Assembly (NCBI RefSeq): GCF_003112535.1
Contig: NZ_BEWA01000005.1
Span: 562,013-626,012, forward strand
Length of the DNA: 64,000 nt
Direction: 5' to 3'
Source of the DNA: Streptomyces rishiriensis
Lineage (GTDB): Bacteria; Actinomycetota; Actinomycetes; Streptomycetales; Streptomycetaceae
Part shown: positions 31,253 through 39,976 of the stretch, one piece after another
How the letters are laid out: each line of letters opens with the position of its first letter
Numbering within the stretch: position 1 is the first letter of the stretch
The notes under the pieces: generated by a model
Told to the model about the DNA's origin: nothing
What the model saw: the letters and a program-made list of their open reading frames with translations, nothing else
Databases searched by the model: none
Made by a program: the position numbers and the translations under genes

Positions 31253-31795
31253 TCAGTGCGTCACCCAGAGCTTGAAGACGACGATCAGCAGGCCGAGCAC
31301 GAGGTTCACCGAGGCGGTGACCGCGACCAGACGCCATGAGGCTCCGGCGCGCCGGGCCGCCGCTGCCGACCACCCCACCTGGCCCGCGACGGCGACCGCG
31401 AGAGCGAACCAGAGGGTGCCCGCCAGGTCGAGGCCGAGCAGCGGGCTGACGGCCACGGCGACGGCCGGCGGGATCGCCGCCTTGACGATCGGCCACTCCT
31501 CGCGGCACACCTGCGCCACGGTCCGCCCGTCCAGCCGGCGCTGCGCCAGCCGTGCCCCGAACAGATGGGCGTGCACATGCGCGACCCAGAACACGATCCC
31601 GGTGAGCAACAGCAGCAGCACGAGCTCCACCCGGGGCACCGACCCCAGGGTGCCCGCGCCGACCACCACCGAGGCCGCGAGCATGGACCCGTAGACGCCT
31701 CCGGTGTAGTCGGCGGCGGCCCGGCGCTCGGCAGCCTGCGCCCGGCGCTCGGCAGCCTGCGCCCGGCGCCGCGCGCCGTCGTCGGTCCGGGACAT
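31253..31795 (-). CDS. Four-helix membrane protein with a heptapeptide repeat
   Basis: A 180-residue membrane protein. A charged N-terminus RRRAQAAERRAQAAERRAA contains two copies of RAQAAER produced by an exact 21-base tandem repeat (31720-31761). Four hydrophobic segments follow (MLAASVVVGAGTLGSV, LVLLLLLTGIVFWVAHVHAHLFG, AAIPPAVAVAVSPLLGLDLAGTLWFALAVAVAG, LVAVTASVNLVLGLLIVVFKLWV). I recognise no named family. It lies in the same orientation as the nearby stress-type membrane genes. The N-terminal repeat is likely a short coiled-coil segment. Confidence 0.75.
   Translation of the reverse strand: MSRTDDGARRRAQAAERRAQAAERRAAADYTGGVYGSMLAASVVVGAGTLGSVPRVELVLLLLLTGIVFWVAHVHAHLFGARLAQRRLDGRTVAQVCREEWPIVKAAIPPAVAVAVSPLLGLDLAGTLWFALAVAVAGQVGWSAAAARRAGASWRLVAVTASVNLVLGLLIVVFKLWVTH
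31720..31761. repeat. Exact 21-base tandem duplication in a coding region
   Basis: CCCGGCGCTCGGCAGCCTGCG occurs twice in a row (31720-31740, 31741-31761) and adds one RAQAAER heptad to the membrane protein without changing frame. A partial third copy follows. Confidence 0.92.
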
Positions 31796-31961
31796 CGCGG
31801 CCTCCCTCGGCGAGTCGGACGGTCCGGGCCGGCCGCCCGGCAGAGGCCGCCGGCGGGTCAGGTGTCCACCTCACCATCGCACCCGGGAAACGTCGTCACC
31901 GCTTCACCCGCTACGGGCGAGCCGGCCGGCCCATCCGCCGACCGGGTCGCGCTGCGGCCGT

Positions 31962-34709
31962 TCAGAGCAGTCCCAGGTCGCGGGCGCGGCGCACCGCCTC
32001 GTTGCGGCGGCTGACGGAGAGCTTCCGGTAAGCGCTCTTGAGGTGGGTCTTGACGGTGTTCACGGACAGATACAGATCGGCGGCGATCTCCTGCGTCGAC
32101 ATGGTCAGCGCCAGCCTGCTCAGCACGTCGCGCTCGCGTCCGGTCAGTTCCTCGACGACCGGGGGCGGGGGGCCGTCGGCCGGCCGGACGCGGGGGTGAG
32201 CCTCCGTCGCCGGGCCGTGCGAGGTCGGCGCGCCGAGGAAGGGACGGATCCACGGTCCGGCTTCGGCGAAGGGGCGGCGCAGACCGTCGCGCCGGGCCTC
32301 GCGCAGCGCAAGGGCGACGAGTGCGCGGGCGGCGGCCCGGTCGCCCGCCTCGTCGGCCGCCTGCGCCCGCACCAGCAGGGCCCGGACCGTCACGGCGGGC
32401 CCGCCGCGGTCCTCGGGGCGCAGCCGGTCGAGCAGGTCGATCGCGGCCAGCGGCCTGCCGGCGGCGAGCTCGGCGCGGGCGGAGGCCACCGTGCACGCGG
32501 GAGCCGCGTCGGGCAGCGCCTGCAGCACCTTGACGGCCGACTCGGGCCGGCCGTCGGCGAGATGCGCGGCGGAGACGACGAGCGCCGTCTGCCCCGCCGC
32601 CCAGGGCGAGGCGACGGCGGCCTGCACGGTCCGCTCCGCCGACGTGAACGCGGCCGCGATGTCGCCGCGGGCCAGGTGGAGCCGGGCGGTGGCGATGGCC
32701 CGGCCCGCCTCCATGACGGGGTCCCGCAGCGCGGGGTGCGGCTCGGTCGCCTGCTCCAGGAGGGCCTGAGCCCGGCCCAGGTCGTCGCGTTCGACGGCGA
32801 CGGCGGCCAGCACCAGTCTTCCCATGCCGGAACCGGCCGGCTGGGGCAGGCCGTAGCGCTCCGTCTCGGTCAGCGCGGCCCGCGCCGTGCGTTCCGCCCC
32901 GGCGAGCCGGCCGTTCAGGTAGTCGATCAGCGCCAGCCGGCCCAGCGAGTCCTCGCGGGCGAGCGCCGTCGAGGCTCCGGCGACGGCCCCCGCCGCCCCC
33001 GTCAGGGCGGTCTGCGCGTCCTCGAACCGTCCGGCCCACAGACGCGCCGAGCCCAGATGGGCGAGCAGGAGGGCGATGAGTTCGGGGTGTCTGTCCAGCA
33101 GGTGGGCGGGGACCACGTCGCGCAGCGTCTCGGCCGCCGACGCGGCCAGCTCCGCCCGGGCCGGCGCGCCGGTCAGCCGGGCCGCCAGCGCCTCCAGCAG
33201 CGCACAGGTCAGCCGGGCCTGCGCCAGTGCGGGCTCGGCGCCGGACAGGCTCCACTCGGCGGTCGGGTCCGGCGCGCCCGGGAGAAGCTCCCCCAGCCCC
33301 GCCGCCGGGCCGGTTCCGGTTCCGGTCGCCGTCCGGCCGAGTTCGGCGGCCAGGCCTTCCTCTGCGCGACGCAGGTGGCCGAGGCCGCGGTCGACCTCGT
33401 GCCGGGACAGCTCACGGGCCGCCCGGACCAGCTCCGCGGCGGGACCGGCGGCCTCCGGCGCCATCCGGGAGAACAGCTCGCCCAGCTCGTCCGAGCGCAG
33501 TCCGGTGAAGAGCCAGCCGATGGCCAGGTCGTCCACCAGCGCGTCGGCGGTGAACTGCCAGTCCCCGGCGGCTGCCCCGTGTCCCAGAGTCTCGGTGAGC
33601 GAGCCCGAGCCCCGCAGCCATCGTGCGGCCCGCCGGTGCAGTTCGGTCTCCAGGCCCGGCGAGCGCACCCGCAGATGGGCCCGGAGGATCTCGCCGAACA
33701 GCGGGTGGAGGCGGTACCAGTCCTGCTCCAGGTGCTCGACGAAGGCGTTCGCGCGGCACAGGCCCGCCAGGATGGGTTCGGCGTCGGTCCGGCCGGTGAG
33801 CGCGTTGACGAGGTCGGGGCGGAACCGGTCGAGGACGCTGACCCGCAGCAGCAGGTCCTGGGTGTCGGCGGGCTGCTGCCTGAGCACCTCCGCCAGCAGG
33901 AAGTCGGCGACCGAGGTGCGGTCGGCCTCGAACTCCTTCAGATAGGTCTGGGGGTCCGGGCTCTCGCGCGCGGCGAGAGCGCACAGTCGCAGGCCCGCGG
34001 CCCAGCCCCGGGTGCGTTCCACGAGCCCTCGTGTGGCGGGTTCCGGCAGCCGCAGTCCGTGCAGCTCCAGCAGTGCGGCCGCCTCCTCGCAGGTGAAGGC
34101 GAGCTCCGCGCCCCGGATCTCGGTCAGGTCGCCGGCCGCACGGTAGCGGTGCAGCGGCAGCAGCGGCTCGGTGCGGGTGACGAGGACCAGGCGCAGTCCG
34201 TCGCCGGCGTGGTGCAGGACGAACTCCAGCTGTTCGGCGATCTCCGGGTCCGTCGCCCGGTCGTACTCGTCGAGGACGACGACGACCGGCCGCTCCAGGG
34301 CGCTCAGCTCGGCGGCCAGTCGCGCGAGCAGCGTCGGGGGCGCCCGGCCCGCGTCGGCCGGGCAGCCGATGCCGGCGGGCAAGGGTGTGCCGGACGCGCG
34401 CAGAGCCTGGAGCAGGTACGCCCAGAACACGCCCGGCCGCTGTCCCGCCGCGTCGGTGGTGAGCCAGGCGACGGGCGTCTCGCGCGCCGCGGCCCAGTCG
34501 GCGACCAGCAGCGTCTTGCCCGCGCCGGCCGGGCCGTTGACCATGGTCAACGGCGTCCGCAGCGCCCGGTCGAGATGGCTGACCAGTCGCTCGCGCCGCA
34601 GAAACGCCACCGGGCGGGGCGGTACGACGAACCGCGTGCGCAGAAACGGATCCCCCTGGGGATCCGCGTCCACCGCCCGCTCGGCGTCGTTCTCCTCGGA
34701 CTCGCTCAT
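31962..34709 (-). CDS. MalT-like LuxR-family (LAL/STAND) transcriptional regulator
   Basis: A 915-residue regulator. A STAND P-loop NTPase opens the protein (Walker A GPAGAGKT near residue 60, VVLDEYDRATD as Walker B), then helical repeats of the MalT/SARP type fill residues 350-820, and a LuxR HTH ends it (LTGRERDVLSRLALTMSTQEIAADLYLSVNTVKTHLKS). Such LAL regulators need ATP and an inducer to oligomerise and activate transcription. ATG 34709 is chosen; an in-frame GTG four codons earlier is possible. No biosynthetic cluster adjoins it, so its targets are unknown; the nearby membrane and stress genes are candidates. Confidence 0.93.
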   Translation of the reverse strand: MSESEENDAERAVDADPQGDPFLRTRFVVPPRPVAFLRRERLVSHLDRALRTPLTMVNGPAGAGKTLLVADWAAARETPVAWLTTDAAGQRPGVFWAYLLQALRASGTPLPAGIGCPADAGRAPPTLLARLAAELSALERPVVVVLDEYDRATDPEIAEQLEFVLHHAGDGLRLVLVTRTEPLLPLHRYRAAGDLTEIRGAELAFTCEEAAALLELHGLRLPEPATRGLVERTRGWAAGLRLCALAARESPDPQTYLKEFEADRTSVADFLLAEVLRQQPADTQDLLLRVSVLDRFRPDLVNALTGRTDAEPILAGLCRANAFVEHLEQDWYRLHPLFGEILRAHLRVRSPGLETELHRRAARWLRGSGSLTETLGHGAAAGDWQFTADALVDDLAIGWLFTGLRSDELGELFSRMAPEAAGPAAELVRAARELSRHEVDRGLGHLRRAEEGLAAELGRTATGTGTGPAAGLGELLPGAPDPTAEWSLSGAEPALAQARLTCALLEALAARLTGAPARAELAASAAETLRDVVPAHLLDRHPELIALLLAHLGSARLWAGRFEDAQTALTGAAGAVAGASTALAREDSLGRLALIDYLNGRLAGAERTARAALTETERYGLPQPAGSGMGRLVLAAVAVERDDLGRAQALLEQATEPHPALRDPVMEAGRAIATARLHLARGDIAAAFTSAERTVQAAVASPWAAGQTALVVSAAHLADGRPESAVKVLQALPDAAPACTVASARAELAAGRPLAAIDLLDRLRPEDRGGPAVTVRALLVRAQAADEAGDRAAARALVALALREARRDGLRRPFAEAGPWIRPFLGAPTSHGPATEAHPRVRPADGPPPPVVEELTGRERDVLSRLALTMSTQEIAADLYLSVNTVKTHLKSAYRKLSVSRRNEAVRRARDLGLL

Positions 34710-34827
34710 GGCGCTCACCGCCCCTGGTCCTGAGGTCATGGGTAGCGCTGCGCTCCTCCCCCAATATCCCAGCCTTCGGTCGGCGCCGCGCTGCGAGCGA
34801 GCCCGGTGCGGGAGAAGCCCCAGGCCG

Positions 34828-34920
34828 GCGGACGGACCAGGCGGACGGGCAGGCCGAGGGCGGACGGACGAGGCGGACGGACAGGCCGAGGCGTCGGCAG
34901 ACAGGCCGAGGCATCGGCGC
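34828..34920. repeat. Imperfect 31-base tandem repeat array
   Basis: Two 31-base units starting GCGGACGGAC at 34828 and 34860 are followed by a shortened unit at 34891 and a fragment at 34911; all end in CAGGCCGAG. The array lies between the divergent LuxR and PhzF genes and may be spacer DNA only. Confidence 0.8.
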
Positions 34921-34986
34921 AATCCGGGCCAGGACCCGCGGATTGGCCTTGGCCGGCGACCGCGCCGAGCCCCTAGCGTCGGCGGT

Positions 34987-35799
34987 ATGCGGATTCACAT
35001 CGTCGACGCCTTCACCGACCGCCCCTTCGCCGGCAACCCGGCCGGGGTCATGCTCCTGGACGCCTTCCCGGACGACGGCCGACTGCAGAACGTGGCCCTC
35101 GAGGTCAACCATGCCGAGACGGCGTTCGCCCACCCGCTCCCCGGGGGCGGCGAGGCGGACTGGGCCCTGCGCTGGTTCACGCCGGTCACCGAGGTCGCCA
35201 TGTGCGGCCACGCCACGCTCGCCGCGGCCCACATCCTGCGCACGACCGGCGCACACGAGGGACCGGTGCGCTTCGCCACCCGCAGCGGCGTCCTGGTCGC
35301 CACGCCCGCCGAGGACGGCTCGATCACCCTGGACTTCCCGACCGCCCGCCTGACGCGGGCCGAGATCCCGGCCGGCGTCGCCGAGGCCCTGGGCGCCGAG
35401 CCGCTGGCCTGCTTCGACACCGGCCCGCAGATCGGCGACCTGCTGGTCGAGGTCGCCGACGAGAAGACCGTCCACGCGCTGCGCCCGCACCACCGGGCCC
35501 TGGCCGCCTACTCCAGCCGCGGCGTCATCGCCACCGCCCGCGCCGAGAACCCGGACCTGGGATACGACTTCGTCTCCCGCTGTTTCTTCCCCAACGTCGG
35601 CATCGACGAGGACCCGGTGACGGGCAGCGCGCACACCGCGCTCGCCCCCTTCTGGTCCGAGCGGCTCGGCCGCCCCGGCCTCACCGGACTGCAGGCCTCA
35701 CCCCGTTCCGGGCGCGTCCGCACCGAACTGCGCGGCGACCGCACGCTGTTGACCGGCCGCGCGGTCACCGTCATCGAGGGAGAACTGCTCGCCTGGTGA
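34987..35799 (+). CDS. PhzF-family isomerase/epimerase-like protein
   Basis: A 270-residue protein of the PhzF/DAP-epimerase-like fold. IHIVDAFTDRPFAGNPAGV is the family opening, EVNHAETAF carries the catalytic-glutamate region, TEVAMCGHATLAAAHIL and GIDEDPVTGSAHTALAPFW are the two signature motifs of the two symmetric halves. PhzF itself isomerises dihydro-hydroxyanthranilate in phenazine synthesis, but most genomic homologues have other unknown substrates, and no phenazine genes are here. TAGCGT (34974-34979) lies seven bases before the ATG, suggesting leaderless expression. Confidence 0.92.
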   Translation: MRIHIVDAFTDRPFAGNPAGVMLLDAFPDDGRLQNVALEVNHAETAFAHPLPGGGEADWALRWFTPVTEVAMCGHATLAAAHILRTTGAHEGPVRFATRSGVLVATPAEDGSITLDFPTARLTRAEIPAGVAEALGAEPLACFDTGPQIGDLLVEVADEKTVHALRPHHRALAAYSSRGVIATARAENPDLGYDFVSRCFFPNVGIDEDPVTGSAHTALAPFWSERLGRPGLTGLQASPRSGRVRTELRGDRTLLTGRAVTVIEGELLAW

Positions 35800-35823
35800 C
35801 GCTCCCGGCGAGGTGGGGGCGGC

Positions 35824-36630
35824 TCACGCCGTCGGGAGCCACCCCACCTTGCCCGCGAGCAGCGCGTAGCCCACGAACGCCCCGATGTCGAGCAGCGAGT
35901 GCGCCACCACGAGGGGACCCACCCGGCCCCAGCGCCGGTAGAGGTAGACGAAGACGACGCCCATCACCATGTTGCCGATGAAGCCGCCGACGCCCTGGTA
36001 CAGGTGGTACGAGCCGCGCAGCACGGCGCTGGCCACGAGCGCGGTGCCGGGCGTCCAGCCCAGCTGACCGAGCCTGCGCAGCAGATAGCCGACGACGATG
36101 ACCTCTTCGAGGATCGCGTTCTGCAGCGCGGACATGACCAGCACCGGGTACTTCCACCAGACGTCCGGGAGGGCTTCCGGCACCACCGTGAGGTTGAAGC
36201 CGAGTCCGCGCGCCGCCAGGTAGAAGGCGATGCCGGTGCTGCCGATCACCGCCGCGATCGCCGCCCCCCGGCCGAGGTCCGGCCAGGGCCGGGTTCGGTC
36301 GAAGCCCAGCGTCCGCAGCCCGTGCCCGTCCCGCTCGCGCAGCAGGAAGTGCGCGACGAGGGCGACGGGGACGAGCGCCGTGGCGATCCCGAAGAGCTGC
36401 CAGGCGAGGTCGAGCCAGGGGCGGCCCGGCGCGGCCGAGGCGTTGAGCGTCGCCGCCTGGTCCTTCAGACCTCCCGGCTTGGTGACGGATCCGACGAAGC
36501 TGATCAGCGCGGACACACCGCTCGCGCCGAGCGAGAGCGCCAGGACGAGCAGTGTCTCGTCCCGGAGCATCCGTCGCGAAAGCCCGTCCCGCGGAAAGGA
36601 ATCGGTCACCTGTCCCGCCTCCACCTGCAC
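35824..36630 (-). CDS. CPBP-family intramembrane protein, atypical motif 1
   Basis: A 268-residue membrane protein of the CPBP (CAAX protease/bacteriocin-processing-like) family, with about seven hydrophobic segments. The glutamate pair is in NAILEEVIVVGYLLRRL, the histidine of motif 2 in LRGSYHLYQG, and motif 3 in VVAHSLLDIGAF. Canonical motif 1 is EExxxR; here it is EEVIVV, with no arginine at the fourth position after the pair, so protease activity is uncertain. GTG 36630 is preceded by GGAGGCAAGT with a good spacer. The 3' end is close to PhzF, convergent. Substrate or cargo is unknown. Confidence 0.87.
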   Translation of the reverse strand: MQVEAGQVTDSFPRDGLSRRMLRDETLLVLALSLGASGVSALISFVGSVTKPGGLKDQAATLNASAAPGRPWLDLAWQLFGIATALVPVALVAHFLLRERDGHGLRTLGFDRTRPWPDLGRGAAIAAVIGSTGIAFYLAARGLGFNLTVVPEALPDVWWKYPVLVMSALQNAILEEVIVVGYLLRRLGQLGWTPGTALVASAVLRGSYHLYQGVGGFIGNMVMGVVFVYLYRRWGRVGPLVVAHSLLDIGAFVGYALLAGKVGWLPTA

Positions 36631-37302
36631 ACTTGCCTCCAGTTGCGTGAACACACCGCATCCCCGCCCCTGCCTCGCCAGGGTCTCGAAAGAAGTGGCG
36701 ACACCCGCGCGCGACAGGCCGCCGGGGGGACGGGCACCGTACGGGGCGTGCCTCCCCTTCGCATGCCGTACGGCGGGAATCCGCCGCGGACGCCGACCGG
36801 GAGGAGCACCACCGTCATGGGACGTCACAGCTTGCCCGATCCGTACGGGCCGGGAGGCAGCGACCCCCGCCCTCGCACCCGCGATCACGACCGTCGCGCC
36901 GCTTCTCCCCACGGGACGGGCGCGACGGCGGCGCCGGGAGCGACGGCAGCGACGGCAGGACCGAACGGGCGGTGGGACCGAACCGGCGGCGGCCTTCGAC
37001 GCCCCGGGCGCCCGGTCCGGGACCGAGCGATCAGCTTGTACGACACGATGTGCGCCGCGACGCGCCGCGTAGAGCGCGGCAGGCTCCTGGTCGGGCGTGA
37101 CCCGCGGCCGGAGACGGGCCGGGCCGGGCCACCCGGGGAGGGCGACGAGGGCGGACGCGTCGTCGCGCCGGGAACGCCGACCGGGGCGACCAGGGCCACC
37201 GGGGCGCGCGCCGGACCGCGGCCCAGGCGCGGCGGGAGCAGCGCGGTCAGCCGCGCCCGGGTGCGAGCGTCCGCCCGTACCCGTCCCGCCGACGTCCCGG
37301 CC
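36631..37302. other. 672-base intergenic region with a possible gene remnant
   Basis: No intact gene is supported. At 36819 an ATG with GGAGG upstream opens a frame reading MGRHSLPDPYGPGG and continuing into low-complexity Gly/Arg/Pro sequence until it runs as a shadow over the next gene; the opening resembles the start of a Streptomyces exported-protein family as I recall it. Three copies of CCGTACGG (36737, 36766, 36841) lie nearby. The region is otherwise GC-rich filler. Confidence 0.55.
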
Positions 37303-38820
37303 TCACCCCAGGGCGGCCGGCTCGGGCAGGCCCACGGGCCAGGTGTGCACGGGCTCGCCGAGGCGCATCAGTTCCGCGTAGCGCCGCGTGGTGGCGGCCA
37401 GCGCCGCGTCGCGCGACAGCCCCGCCTCCAGCGCCCGGTGGAACGTCGCCACCTGCCAGGTAGCCCCGTTGACCCGCCGTCGGCAGCGCTCGTCGATGAC
37501 CCCGAGATACAGGTCGCGGTCGGCGGGCTCCACGCCCCACGCGTCCAGTCCCGCCTCCGCCAGCGGCAGCAGCTCGTCCCGGACGAGACTCACCGCGTCC
37601 ACCTCGACCAGGCCGCCCAGCCGCCCCCGCCGGGGCCACTGCAGCCGCGCGTCGATCCCGTCCCGGCAGGCCGCCTCGAAGTTGGCGGCCGCCGTCTCGA
37701 ACGGCAGCCGGGACCACACCGGCCGGGACTCCTCGGCCAGCGACCGCACGAGGCCGTAGTAGAAGGCCGCGTTGGCGATCACGTCGGTCACGGTCGGCCC
37801 GGCGGGCAGCACGCGGTTCTCCACCCGCAGGTGCGGAACGCCGTCGGCGATGCCGTAGACGGGCCGGTTCCAGCGGTAGACCGTGCCGTTGTGCAGCACG
37901 AGTTCGGCGAGCGAGGGCACCCCGCCCGCGTCCAGGACCTCCAGCGGGTCCTCCTCGTCGCAGATCGGCAGCAGCGGCGGGAAATAGCGCAGGTTCTCCT
38001 CGAACAGCTCGTGGGCCGAGCTGATCCACCGTTCCCCGAACCACGTCCGCGGCCGCACGCCCTGCGCCTGGAGCTCCGGCGGCCGGGTGTCGGTGGCCTG
38101 CTGGAACAGCGGGGGACGCGACTCCCGCCACAGCTCGTGACCGAACAGGAAGGGCGAGTTGGCGCCGACGGCGATCTGCGCGGCGGTGACCGCCTGGGCG
38201 GCGTTCCACACCGCGGGGAAGCGGGCCGGCGTGACCTGGAGGTGCAGTTGCACGGAGGTGCAGGCCGCCTCGGGCACGATCGACTTCGCGGTGCACGACA
38301 GCCGCTCGACCCCGTCGATCTCCAGGGTGAAGTCCTCACCGCGCGCGGCTACGATCTGGTCGTTGAGCAGCGTGTAGCGGTCGACGTCGGAGAGGTTGGT
38401 CGACACCAGGTCGTCCCGGTCGAGCGTCGGCAGAATGCCGATCATCACGATTCCGGCGTCGACCTCGCCCGCCTTTCGGTGGGCATATGCCAGCGACGTG
38501 GTGATTTCCTCTGCGAGCCTGTCGAATACCCGGTCACCCAATCGGTGTGGGGCTATGTTGACTTCCAGGTTGAACATGGCGAGTTCTGTTTGGAAATCGC
38601 GACTCGCGATCCTCTCCAGTACCTCGCCATTCAACATTTTCGGCTGGCCGTCGGCACCCGTGAGATTCAGTTCGATCTCAAGGCCCATGAGGTTCTTGGG
38701 GCGGTCGAAGCGCTTCTGGGCCAGGAGCCGCTCGAGCCCCGTCAGACACCGTCGGAGCTTGTCCCGGTAGTGCTGACGATCGGACAGGTCGAATGCGCCT
38801 GCCACGACCTTCTCGCCCAT
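37303..38820 (-). CDS. Glutamate-cysteine ligase-like protein (GCS2 family)
   Basis: A 505-residue enzyme of the GCS2/COG2170 carboxylate-amine ligase family, about the length of actinobacterial members. RFDRPKNLMGLEIELNL holds the ATP/Mg-binding glutamates, EVNIAPHRLGDRV and VEVDAVSLVRDELLPLAE follow, and IGANSPFLFGHELWRESRPPLFQQ is the core. ATG 38820 follows GGAGGG with an eight-base spacer. Streptomyces use mycothiol rather than glutathione, so the substrate of this protein is open. The 5' half (about 38440-38680) is lower in GC than its surroundings, suggesting recombination or transfer of that segment. Confidence 0.92.
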   Translation of the reverse strand: MGEKVVAGAFDLSDRQHYRDKLRRCLTGLERLLAQKRFDRPKNLMGLEIELNLTGADGQPKMLNGEVLERIASRDFQTELAMFNLEVNIAPHRLGDRVFDRLAEEITTSLAYAHRKAGEVDAGIVMIGILPTLDRDDLVSTNLSDVDRYTLLNDQIVAARGEDFTLEIDGVERLSCTAKSIVPEAACTSVQLHLQVTPARFPAVWNAAQAVTAAQIAVGANSPFLFGHELWRESRPPLFQQATDTRPPELQAQGVRPRTWFGERWISSAHELFEENLRYFPPLLPICDEEDPLEVLDAGGVPSLAELVLHNGTVYRWNRPVYGIADGVPHLRVENRVLPAGPTVTDVIANAAFYYGLVRSLAEESRPVWSRLPFETAAANFEAACRDGIDARLQWPRRGRLGGLVEVDAVSLVRDELLPLAEAGLDAWGVEPADRDLYLGVIDERCRRRVNGATWQVATFHRALEAGLSRDAALAATTRRYAELMRLGEPVHTWPVGLPEPAALG

Positions 38821-39385
38821 CGAAGCGTCCCTCCTCGTGCGGCGGTCCGGCTGCCCCGGCCGCCGGGTGTTCCCGACAGGAAGGATGATGCCCAGCCCGG
38901 TCGATCGATAACGTCCCCGGCCGCCCACGGCACCCGCTACGCTGACCGAAAGCCGCCCGCGGCGTTCCGTTGGCACATTCGCCGGGCATGCGGCACGGGG
39001 CCTTTCCCGAATCAAGGCCTCGTGAAAAACGCCGACGAGAATGGGCCGACCGCTAGGCCTGCATAACCCGAGGTCATCGCGGCGCGCCCCTCGGTGAATC
39101 GGGATGATTCACACGTATCGCCGACCGAATGAACCCTTGCCGGGTAACCGCGGATCGACTAGACGAAACACAGTCTGAACACATGTCGTATAAACTCCGC
39201 GAACAAGGCAGAGAAGGTTGGCGCCCACAGTCGAAGGAGCCTGTCGTCGAGGTGACGGCAGGCCGCTCGCGCACCCGAGCCCCCAGACCCGGCCCCCGCC
39301 TCTCCGACCCCCCGAGAGCTAGCTGACAGCGCCGTCCGCCCCTGCCCTCGCGCCACCGTGCCTGTCGAATGAGAGGCGACCCACC
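38821..39385. other. 565-base intergenic region with lower GC content
   Basis: No convincing gene. GC content drops around 39120-39230 (GTATAAACTC at 39188). A frame from ATG 39183 (MSYKLREQGREGWRPQSK..., ending at 39326) is possible but I see no ribosome-binding site or family. TATAAA at 39189-39194 could instead be a promoter element for the gene at 39386. Nothing else was recognised. Confidence 0.5.
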
Positions 39386-39976
39386 ATGCCTTTGCATGTC
39401 CCCCCGGCTCCCGCGCCCGCCCTGCGCTCCGTCCTCACGGCACTCGGTTCCCCCACCGCGGTCCGCGAGGCTCGTACGCCCGCCCTGCGCACCGCCCAGC
39501 AGGAGGCCGTCCCGGACCATCCGCTGCCCCTGCACGTCCTGGACGCGATCAGCGCGGAAGGCGTGGCCGAGACCCGGCTGGCCGGCTGGCGCTTCCTGAT
39601 CCGCTGCGACGAGCGCGCCGTGGCCGCCGCCGAGACCCGGCTCACCCCCGACGGCTGGGCGTTCTCGCACTTCTTCGAGGGCCCCTACATCGCCTCCACC
39701 GAACGCGCCCTGCGTCAGGCCGAGACCGCGGCCCAGTCGTACCAGGCGCGCCTGCTGTCGGTGCCCGGGCTCTACATGCTGACGCTCTGGCTGCACGGCG
39801 ACTGCGCCTCGGACGGCACCACGGGACACCCCGATCCGAGCGATCTGCTGGTGCCGCTCGCCCCGGCGCCCCCCGGGATCGCCGCCCATCGCCCGCACCG
39901 CGTCGCCGAACTGCTCCCGGTGCTGACCCTCCGGGTGACTCCGGCGCCTCCGCCGCTCCTCGGCTCGCCCGCCTGA
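39386..39976 (+). CDS. Hypothetical protein, conserved in Streptomyces type
   Basis: A 196-residue protein with no recognised domain. The N-terminus MPLHVPPAPAPALRSVLTALG is Pro/Ala-rich, the middle VLDAISAEGVAETRLAGWRFLIRCDERAVAAAETRL and HFFEGPYIASTERALRQAE looks folded and alpha/beta, and the C-terminus is Pro/Ala-rich again. No signal peptide or membrane segment. It is alone, followed by a terminator hairpin at 40052-40089. Similar proteins often occur near the glutamate-cysteine ligase gene in this genus as I recall; function unknown. Confidence 0.7.
   Translation: MPLHVPPAPAPALRSVLTALGSPTAVREARTPALRTAQQEAVPDHPLPLHVLDAISAEGVAETRLAGWRFLIRCDERAVAAAETRLTPDGWAFSHFFEGPYIASTERALRQAETAAQSYQARLLSVPGLYMLTLWLHGDCASDGTTGHPDPSDLLVPLAPAPPGIAAHRPHRVAELLPVLTLRVTPAPPPLLGSPA

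Noticed and set aside
34987..35799. Phenazine biosynthesis from the PhzF protein
   Set aside because: No other phz genes are present; most PhzF homologues in Actinobacteria are unrelated to phenazines.
35899..39066. Plus-strand frame of about 1,055 residues
   Set aside because: It is antisense to the CPBP and glutamate-cysteine ligase-like genes, is Arg/Gly/Val-rich and shows no domain.
39183..39326. Small gene MSYKLREQGREG (47 residues)
   Set aside because: No ribosome-binding site, no family match I know, and it overlaps a likely promoter region; kept only as a remark in the intergenic entry.
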